Below, one piece after another: positions 56,490-64,000 of a DNA stretch of 64,000 nt (within the stretch, counting starts at the first letter, position 1; each line of letters begins with the position of its first letter). Below the pieces are notes generated by a model. It saw only the letters and a list, made by a program, of their open reading frames with translations. It was not told the DNA's origin and did no database searches. This DNA comes from Hydrangea macrophylla. Its lineage: Eukaryota > Streptophyta > Magnoliopsida > Cornales > Hydrangeaceae. The translations under genes were made by a program, and so were the position numbers. The DNA lies in NCBI GenBank assembly GCA_033977485.1, contig CM066983.1:63970010-64034009 (forward strand). The letters are read 5' to 3'.

Positions 56490-57058
56490 ATAAAAAAAAT
56501 GTGTTTTTCATTATATATGACTGTTTCATAAAAAATAATTATAAATTAGCAATAGTTCTAGTAAAATCATAAATAGTGTGATTATTTATGACTTTTTAGA
56601 GATTATTTATGATTATTTTGAAAATGATTTATGACTTTTTAAAAGGTTATTTATGACTTTTTAAAGATTATTTATGACTATTAAAAGGTTATTTATGACT
56701 CTTTTGAAGATTATTTTTGACTATTTAAATTTTATTTATGACCTTTTTAAAGATTATTTATGACTTTTTAAAAGGTCATTTATGACCTTTTTTTTAAAGA
56801 TTAATAATGACTGTTTTAAGTGTTATTTATGACTTTTTTTTAAAGATTATTTATGATTATGTCAATTAAGAAATAGTCATTTTTTATGACTTTTTTTTAG
56901 AACTGTTGTAACAGTAATAATTATTTATGATTTTTTTTATCAAACTCGAACTTATTTATGACTGCAATGTTATGAGTTTTTTGAATCTTAAGAAAAAGTC
57001 ATAAATATACATTTATGACTTTTTTTTTAAAGTCATAATAAGAATTTTTTTTGTTGTG
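56490..57058. repeat. CACTA right subterminal repeats
   Basis: More than ten copies of TTATTTATGAC followed by TTTTTAAAGA or TTTAAAAGG, spaced about 20-35 bp apart, run up to the right terminus. The same TTATGAC word marks the left end. Confidence 0.9.
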
Positions 57059-57173
57059 TAAATGAATACCCATCCTACCTCACATCTCTATACATTTATG
57101 ACTTTTTTTTTAAAGTCATAATAAGGATTTTTTTTGTTGTGTAAATGAATACCCATCCTACCTCACATCTCTA
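57008..57173. repeat. 83-bp tandem duplication spanning the CACTA end and LTR flank
   Basis: 57008-57090 and 57091-57173 are the same 83 bp with one difference (AAGAATTT/AAGGATTT). Each copy contains the last 51 bp of the CACTA element, the TAA and adjoining LTR sequence (AATGAATACCCATCC...CTCTA). After the second copy the LTR continues normally. Confidence 0.95.
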
Positions 57174-57443
57174 TCATTGTGAACAACCCTCACAAAAACT
57201 CCAGTGATTAATATCCCTCTTACCCTAGACCATGCACCCCCATGAGGGGAGATCCCCAATTTGGTACACCAAGGGCTTCCTAAATTCCTATACAACATCC
57301 CCTTGTATAGAGTTTATGATCCATTACTTTTTGGATAAGTAATACAACTCTATCACAATGGAAACCAAATTACAATAGAAATCTAGCCAAATCATAATCT
57401 CTAAATTAATGGAATTATCCCACATGTGATATATATCTCAACA
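57059..57443 (-). repeat. 5' LTR of the outermost element, right segment
   Basis: Continues the LTR after the CACTA insertion and ends CTCAACA next to GGGTG. It includes the duplicated 83 bp. From about 57150 it is collinear with 37625-37899. Confidence 0.88.
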
Positions 57444-57579
57444 GGGTGGTTGGGGAAACAAATGTTATATGGAATTTAAAACAAATCATTCATAAGGGAC
57501 CCACATAATTTTAAACTGCTATCAAAAGGTTGAACCATTCTAGTCCCAAATCTTTGGTTAAATTTGTAGCTAAATTTCT

Positions 57580-57584
<5 letters not shown>

Positions 57585-57617
<33 letters not shown>

Positions 57618-57618
57618 A
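57585..57618. repeat. (TA)n(TG)n microsatellite
   Basis: About nine TA units followed by nine TG units, just outside the copia LTR start. Confidence 0.9.
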
Positions 57619-57621
57619 GAG

Positions 57622-60125
57622 TGTAGTATACTATAAAAATATTATTTGGGTTGGGACATGTAATACCCGTACCCAGAAAATGGAAGTAATATTTATTTTT
57701 ATCCATTAATTAGTATAATTAATTGCATGTGATATTTGGGTAAGTTCCAGTTACCCCGATGTGATAAGTGCTTTGATAAGGGCACAGTTGGACATATGTG
57801 AAATGGAATTCATGGGAGGTCCAAATTAGATAAATTTCATTTAGTTGCATTTATATCATTAAATGAATATTTGTTAAAGTGTTTTTAATATTTTATTATT
57901 AGTTGTGACCTTTTATGGTACCTATGTGAGGGCGAATAGGGACATGATCCATAACTAGTAGGTTAATTAGTAATCTCATAAAATATTTGAAACCACTTTT
58001 GGGACCCATACGTGACATAGACACATACCCACTTAGATATTTAGGTAATTAATATAAGTTTAGGGGGTTTCATAATAGGAACCTAGAAACATCTGGGGGT
58101 GTAAAAGGAAATAGGAAAAAAATTAGAATTGAGATATACATCTCATAAGTTGGCATCATCTCCATTGAAGTAAACAAACAAAAAAAAGAGTATCAGACAG
58201 AGAGCTACGGAGAGTTAAGAAAGAAAAAGTGTCACGCTGCCGTTCTGTTGTCGTTTTTCCACCATTCGACCTCTATTTTGCGAACCGAAGCTATATTCGG
58301 ACTCGTGAAGGTAAGAGTATTATTTCTATGTCTTTCTTTTTCAGTTTTGGTAATGTTTTTTCATGACCTATTTTGAGAGGTGATACATATATGTGATGTA
58401 TACATGTAGGAATATCATTGGGAGTACCTAGAGCTAGTTTTGCAAAGGAATTTGGGAATTCTAGACTTATTTGGACCTATTCGTGAGGTGAGTGTCCTAA
58501 TCCCAAAATTGGATGTTTAATGTCTTTTAATTGTTATTAAATGCTTAGAATGCTTAATTTGTGATTAAGTAGAAAATCATGTGATTAATATTATTTAACA
58601 TGTCCAAAAATGCTGAAATTGCCATGTTGAGTTGTTTAAATGTTTATTTGGGTCAAAGGGTCTAAAGTGATAATCACCATTAGTTAGCCCATATATAAGG
58701 GACAGAGAGATGATAAAATCCTCAGAGAAAAGGGGATAGTGGTGACGATCACAACGAATTGACTACGGTCACTAATAAATGAGTGCGATTTCGCTATATG
58801 CAACGGAAAAAGTAAGAATGGCCCGAAACCAGGGGTCCAGAACGATGGTGATTGATTACTTGACACGCCTGCGACCATTTATTGTTGTGAATGCTTAATT
58901 GGTATTATGATTCATTAAATACTCCAATTGCATGATTAGTACCACGTACTCACTGAGTGAAAGCTTATTCGATTTTTGTGGCTAATGACCACGCAGGTTC
59001 GGACGAATATCACAGTGAGCAGCGTTGAAGTGTGGGGATTCTGGGATAGCTCGAGATTAGTGATTTTTGTTTAAGATGTTCATATGTAAATGAGTTTAGA
59101 TGAGTAGTTATAATCCTAGTGTTTGAAGTTTGGAGATAAGTTTATGTTTTGGTTTTATATTAAATTCTTGTAATATGAATTGTGGATTGATTTTTTGAAG
59201 GTATTTTCAAGTGTTTTGGTGATGTTTTGGGTATTTCAATTCTTGTTTAACAGGGGGAATGATGCTTAAATAGGGAGAACTCTGTCCAAGTACCATTCGA
59301 TGATTTTAAAACTTTATTTTTGTTTTGTTATTTGGTTGGTGGCTATGAAATAGGAAACCCGCAGCTATATTTTCAGCCTGTCGACTTTTACGAAAACAGA
59401 CATAACTCTTTCTAAAAAATTCGGATTCCTGCACTGTTTTTTGCGTTGGAACCGATGCTCGCAAGGCTATCTTTTGATAAAAAAATTGGGCACATTTTCT
59501 TAATCAAAATTTTACCCTTGCGCTGGTTTAAGCTATCGAATTTCTTTACTATGTTTATTTTTGTTTTATTACTATTAAGGGGTGATTTTAGGTTTTGGTA
59601 ATCCTTTGTTACACGTGTCCTAGCCTGTCGGGGCGGGTTGGGGTGTGACAGGACACACCCACATTGGACCCGGGATCCAACGGGCCTTGCTTGGTTGCTA
59701 AGAAAGCCCATAAGGAGTCCTATTCAAACCTTATTAGGAGAGCGCTTATATATAGAAGTTGTATATGTTAGAACTAAGAGAGATGATCACAGATTATATA
59801 CACACATCTATATCTCTCTCCCTCTCGGCACTCTCTCTCCTCCCTCTCGGCTATCGCTCTTTCTCTTTAGATTTCACTTTCTCTCTCTAGCTTAATCACT
59901 AAAGAAAGAAGCTTGGTATCTAGCGCGTGAAGATCAAGGGGATTACTCTAGTAGCCATTCTCGTGACCGTAGCGAAGTATAAGGTGTACACGTAGGCTAG
60001 TATTCTTGAATTGGAAGAACAAAGTTGAGGGCTCATAACAATCAACGATCTACGATCCGTCGGGTTCAATTCCACTAGGTAATGTCCTAAACCCAACCCT
60101 ATGCATGTGTGTGAATTTATCTACA
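57622..60125 (+). repeat. 5' LTR of the right copia element, split by a solo LTR
   Basis: TGTAGTATACTATAAAAATA (57622 onward) to ATTTATCTACA (60125). Removing 57659-59655 leaves an LTR of about 507 bp, normal for copia. The CT-rich tract at 59800-59890 is probably transcribed leader. The left boundary rests on the terminal inverted match, because the 3' LTR is not in the window. Confidence 0.65.
57659..59650 (+). mobile_element. Solo LTR of the Ty3-type family seen at 585-2469
   Basis: TGTAATACCCG...GGTTGGGGTGTGACA, 1992 bp, flanked by the perfect duplication GGACA (57654-57658 and 59651-59655). No PBS or internal sequence follows, so it is a solo LTR left by recombination between two LTRs of one insertion. 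It is the reverse orientation of the copy at 585-2469. Confidence 0.93.
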
Positions 60126-60126
60126 T

Positions 60127-60139
60127 TGGTATTAGAACC
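60127..60139 (+). other. Primer-binding site (tRNA-Met type, variant)
   Basis: TGGTATTAGAACC, 1 bp after the LTR. It matches the initiator tRNA-Met PBS apart from changes near positions 7 and 11. Confidence 0.75.
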
Positions 60140-62241
60140 TATAGGTTGATTTGTTCGCTTATATACAGATCCATCGTATTCAAGATTCATTTTTCGGCCG
60201 TTTTTATCAAAAACAAGTCTCGTGATTGGTCTACATGTAAACTTTAATATTCTTCCGTTTTTTTGATATGGGTCTGTTATAATAAATCATATGAGGCTAC
60301 GCTTAAAGTTTCATGGCCTAATTATCTTAAACGAATGAGATATATCAAACCCAAGTTTGATAAACCGATAAATCTGAAGAAAAAAAAAATCTCAACTTTA
60401 AGCCCATTTTTTTAGATGATTTAGACGTCCAAGTTGTCTATTTTTCGGGTACAAATCTCATCTACGCGACTTTTTGTTGAGAAACGAAGCCGTGGCAAGG
60501 CCACAAAGTGGGCACCGCGCGCAGCCGCTATGCAGCCAATTTTGGGTTTCTTCTTGAGGAAGAAGATCCCCTTTAGTCCAAGTCCACTCTCATAGTGGAG
60601 AGTGGGGCCCACTCGTCAGTCGACAGTGGTCTGGTGGGCACGGGTCCGGTGATGAGGGTTCTACATTGGGTCCCGGTCCCTAATATAATTTTTAAATATT
60701 TGTTTCAGAAAATATTTTAATTATTTAGTAATTAAAACAGTTTCTGTTATTTAAAACTTAGTTTTTAATTTGCTAAAAACTTTTTTAATTGGTTTAAAAT
60801 TTTGGAAAATTTAAAAAATTATGTTCTTATTTTTCCTATGTTATAGGCATCGGGTGGGACCCAGAATAATTTTAGTGGAAATTATTCCATTATTTTTGGT
60901 ATTTTTGAGCATATAAAATATGTAAAAGTATGTGTTTTTATTTGCTAAAAATATACAAAACACAATATTAATTTTTGTAATTAATATGTGACAGAAAGTA
61001 TACTTTTTGGAGTGTTGAGAAAAAGTTTAGGGATTGTCGTGCATATTTGTGGTATTTTAGAGCATTAAAACTTGTTTTGGATAATATTTTAATTGCTTAA
61101 AATATCCAAATGTGAATATTAATTTTTGTAATTAATATGATGTGTTTAGTATACTATATTGGTCCATGTGAAACTTTAAAGAATGGCTGATTCCTTCAAT
61201 TTTGTATTTTTAGGAATTTTTGCCTTATTGTTGATTTGTCTGACAATAAATCAATTTAATTTGTTAAATTGATTAAATTAATGTTTAAGACACCCATAAA
61301 TTTTGAAAATTTTCTATTTATGTTTAAAAAATCATTTTTTGAACTTTTCAAAATTTCCTAGGTGGCTTTTGGCAAATTTAAAACTTTTTATGAATTGTTT
61401 TAAATAGTTTTTTTGGGAATCTATACATTAATTATTTCAACTAAGTTGATTTAATTAGTTGGATCAACTTGATGTTTATGGGCCTTTAATCTATTCTGAA
61501 ATTTTTATTTATTATGAAAATTTTGATTTTCAATATAATTAAAGTATTCCAAATGTTCTGTTTAGAGGTTCTATGAATTATTGGTCATGCAATAATTGGT
61601 AGATAATTGTATGACCTTAGACCCTTTTGTCCTCTTCCTTAAGTGGAATGGAGGACAAGTCCATTCACTTCTAATTTATACCACATGAGTGCTAGTTGAA
61701 TGTGATTGCATTAATCTAGTTAAATGTGAATGGACTATAAAATTGACAATTAGGAGAGCTTGTGTTGTCACGATGTGTGTTTAAAATTGTTCTCATGTAT
61801 ACTTAGGAGCAAAGCATCCCTATTTTTTCATGGCTATAATTGTAAAGTGAGGATGAGAGACTTTATTTTTATGTTCTGGGAAAGCCATTTTGTAAAGGGA
61901 TGAATTTTCATTGATCATAAATTATACATTTGAATTCTTTTAGCATGAGCTCCAAAATAGTCAATTGGGATCCACGTAGGATTCATGCGCAATTTTTGTA
62001 TGGCACACTTTATTATATGTAGATGACAATAGATAGTAGGTTAAGTACTAGTTATGTGTGTTTATTTTAGGAAAAGCAATTAGGCAATATTTTCTTAAGT
62101 TACAAAAGTAAAGTGATGACTACGAGCAATGTAGATTTTCGATTTTGAAATTGCAATAAAAGAAATTTTCTTTTTAATTGGATTTTAAAAACAAACAATT
62201 TTTGGAATAGTGTGCGTTACAATAATGTCAACCTCTAGTGC
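60140..62241 (+). other. Copia leader, AT-rich and non-coding
   Basis: 2.1 kb with no significant reading frame. TTAATTTTTGTAATTAATATG occurs twice (about 60970 and 61120). Unusually long for a copia leader. Confidence 0.6.
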
Positions 62242-62259
62242 ATGTTCTCGAATGTAGAA

Positions 62260-64000
62260 ATGGCAACCAACCAACTCATTGCTGAACTTAACAAAGACAA
62301 CAAACTAAATGGGAAAAACTATGACCTATGGAAGATCAAAGTGACCTTCCTACTGAATGATCAGGAGCTCATGGAGCACACTGAAAATTCAATGGTCCAA
62401 CCTGTCATGGCTGAAGGTGTGACTGAGGCTCAACACTGCTGGGCATTGGATGCCTATAAAGCTTGGCACAAGAAGGATAGACTGGATAGTCGTGCTCGCA
62501 TCATTATGTTGAGCAGCATGAACGACGATTTTATGGTTGAGTACCAACAATACCCTACTGCTAAGGAAGTTTGGGACCAGTTGGTTTTTGCTTTTGGTGG
62601 GACTTCAACGACTAGGCTAAAGAGCCTGGTGTTGAAATCTGAGGTATATAGGCAGGACCCAATGCACATGATGACCGAGCACCTAAGGGTAATGTCGGGA
62701 ATGATTCGTGAGATCAACACTACTGTTCATGTCATTACGAATGAACAACATAGTCAAGCGGTGATCCGTTTATTACCTAAATCGTGGGCCTACATGAAAC
62801 AAATCTTAATACATAACGAGAATGTCAAGAATTTTGTTGATATCTCACGCCATGTGGAGTTGGAAGCAGAGTGCCAGGCGGCGAACCGTATCACTAAACT
62901 CATGGCAAAAACTTCCATTGGTGAGGATCATCGTGAGGATAGTGGGCCCAAGCAAAGATTTCACTATAAGCAAGCCTAGAAGCAAGAAAGGGACAATAAG
63001 TTAGCCCTAAAGGCTGACAAAGCTAAGAAGCGCCGAGGCAAGCGTGCTGGTAAAAGGGATGTGTCCGCCCTAAAGTGCTTCAATTACAAAGAGAAGGGAC
63101 ATTTCGCTCATGATTATACGAAACCGAAAAAGGTAACTTCTCTATCTATGCTCATGCTTATGTAAGCTCGCATGTTCTAATCGCTCATTCGCTCCATGAT
63201 TGGATTGCAGATACGGGAGCAACCAGACATGTAGCAAGGGATACATGTTTAAAGATTATAGGAAAATTCTAAGTGGTACTAGTAGGGAATACATGGAGAA
63301 TGGTACAAGTGAGGAAGCTACTGGAATCGGTTCGTACCAGCTCAAGTTGCGCATTGGGTGCACCTTACTTCTGCATGACGTGCTTTACGTTCCCGGGATT
63401 CAACACAATCTTTTATCAGTCTTATCGCTTTTGGATTTGGGATACATTTTTCATTTCAGTAGTGACAGGATGGATGTTTTTAATAATGGTAGTTTGATTG
63501 GACATGGTTTTTTTTTTTTATCTAGTAATCTATTTAGAATGGATTTAGTAGATTTTGTTTCTTCTGGTCATTTTTATTCCTTATTTGCTAATTCCAATAA
63601 GATTATTAACTCAGTGACTTAGCATGCTATGCTCGGGCACATAGGATGAGATAGGATGACTAGACTAGCTTGAGAAGGCCTTTTAGGTCCACTCGCTAAG
63701 GTTAACCTGCCTATGTGTGAGTCATGCTTAGTGGGCAAAGCATGCTGAAAGCCTTTTGGTAAGGCTGCTAGAGCCATAATTGCATTAAAACTAGTTCATT
63801 CAGATATTTGTGGACCCATGAATGTGAAAGCACGACATGGCGCGTCCTATTTTCTCACTTTTATCGATGATTACACGTGATTTGGGTATGTCTATCTGAT
63901 TTCTCACTGCAATGAAGCTTTGGATTGCTTCAAACGCTTTGTAATAGAGGTAGAGAATCAGCTTGAAAAACCCCTTAAGGTTTTTTGTATAGACAGAGGA
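62260..64000 (+). pseudogene. gag-pol: Copia gag-pol pseudogene (gag to integrase, partial)
   Basis: Gag probably starts at 62260 (MATNQLIAELNKDNKLNGKN) and is open to a stop at 62977-62979, with the usual copia gag core (YDLWKIKVTFLL, SKEVWDQL-like AKEVWDQLVFAF, RLKSLVLKSEVY). The zinc knuckle after the stop has lost cysteines (CFNYKEKGHFAHDY). Protease is broken across frames near 63150-63240. The following frame (63200-63622) has the pre-integrase signature LLHDVLYVPGIQHNLLSVL. Integrase follows with several stops (HSDICGP near 63800, FIDDYT near 63865, then VFCIDRG at the edge). The RT lies to the right of the window. Confidence 0.88.

Larger units (their letters stand above)
39360..57058. 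mobile_element. CACTA-type (EnSpm) DNA transposon, non-autonomous
   Basis: The left end is CACTACAAGAAAAAAA, the right end inverted is CACAACAAAAAAAA, and the 3 bp duplication is TAA (39357-39359 and 57059-57061). Both subterminal regions are dense in TTATGAC motifs, the style of CACTA transposase-binding repeats. Without its own insert (39903-52235) it is about 5.4 kb. No transposase is recognisable. The right part holds tandem units, a (CT)n leader-like tract and gene-like sequence (53371 onward), so it may be a gene-capturing derivative. Confidence 0.8.
37329..57443 (-). mobile_element. Outermost layer of the nest: small LTR retrotransposon (TRIM/LARD-like)
   Basis: Flanked by GGGTG (37324-37328 and 57444-57448). 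On the minus strand it consists of a 5' LTR at the right (39067-39359 plus 57059-57443), a PBS (39053-39064), an internal region of about 1.15 kb without recognisable gag or pol, a polypurine tract (37900-37909) and a 3' LTR (37329-37899). The 5' LTR is split by the CACTA-type insertion. Without inserts the element is about 2.3 kb. It must have been moved by proteins from another element. Confidence 0.85.
57622..64000 (+). mobile_element. Ty1/copia retrotransposon, 5' part (runs off the right edge), decayed
   Basis: A 5' LTR with TGTAG...CTACA ends (57622-60125, including a solo-LTR insert), a PBS, an AT-rich leader of 2.1 kb and a broken gag-pol that reaches the integrase at the window edge. 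Many stops and frameshifts show it is old. Confidence 0.8.

Noticed and set aside
1..64000. CRISPR arrays, bacterial operons, phage or integrated plant pararetrovirus
   Set aside because: Repeats here are transposon-derived and lack CRISPR spacing. The only reverse transcriptases are Ty1 and Ty3 types flanked by LTRs, and no caulimovirus movement or coat protein signature was seen.

Overview
The window is nuclear DNA from a flowering plant, probably a eudicot. It is AT-rich and intron-containing, with one clear host gene in 64 kb and nearly everything else transposon-derived. The host gene is an auxin efflux carrier of the PIN3/PIN4/PIN7 clade (14550-18758, + strand, six exons, 657 codons plus stop). 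It has a CT-rich leader, a TATA box and an upstream G-box. I found no second intact host gene.

Layout. 1-2469: the 5' end of a Ty3-type LTR retrotransposon on the minus strand (open gag at the window edge, primer-binding site, 1.9 kb LTR). It lies inside the reverse transcriptase of a second, decayed Ty3 element (2470-8799, minus strand, 2.8 kb LTR). That element in turn sits in a third, truncated LTR (8800-9922). 9923-11360: weaker LTR-like remnants. 12359-12509: hAT-type MITE. 14030-18758: PIN promoter and gene. 18759-26634: intergenic DNA with several small DNA transposons (hAT copies at 22492-23186 and 25856-26579, hairpin MITEs, a TIR element at 20114-21765). 26635-33347: an LTR retrotransposon carrying only gag and protease. 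33353-37323: intergenic DNA with two hairpin MITEs.

37329-57443 is a four-level nest in which every layer can be bounded by its target-site duplication. A small minus-strand LTR element (GGGTG) is interrupted in its 5' LTR by a CACTA-type DNA transposon (TAA). That is interrupted by a gag-only Ty3-type element (ATAAG), which is interrupted by a full-length but dead Ty1/copia element (GGTGG). The CACTA element carries what looks like a captured exon of a renalase-like FAD oxidoreductase. Its right end, with 32 bp of flank, is tandemly duplicated. 57622-64000: the 5' part of a second copia element, whose LTR holds a complete solo LTR (57659-59650) of the same family as the LTR at 585-2469.

How it fits together: PIN is the only gene likely to serve the host. 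The retroelements are mostly non-autonomous or inactivated (premature stops, frameshifts, an integrase Asp-to-Asn change, a missing RNase H end). The gag at 1-389 has no stop in what is visible. I found no CRISPR array, bacterial-style operon, rRNA gene or convincing tRNA gene. I do not see a wholly new biological system. The items most worth following are the dated nest, the duplicated CACTA end, the arrays of 12-bp palindromes in LTR sequence, a possible in-frame alternative splice donor in PIN, and extra ORFs in two Ty3-type elements.
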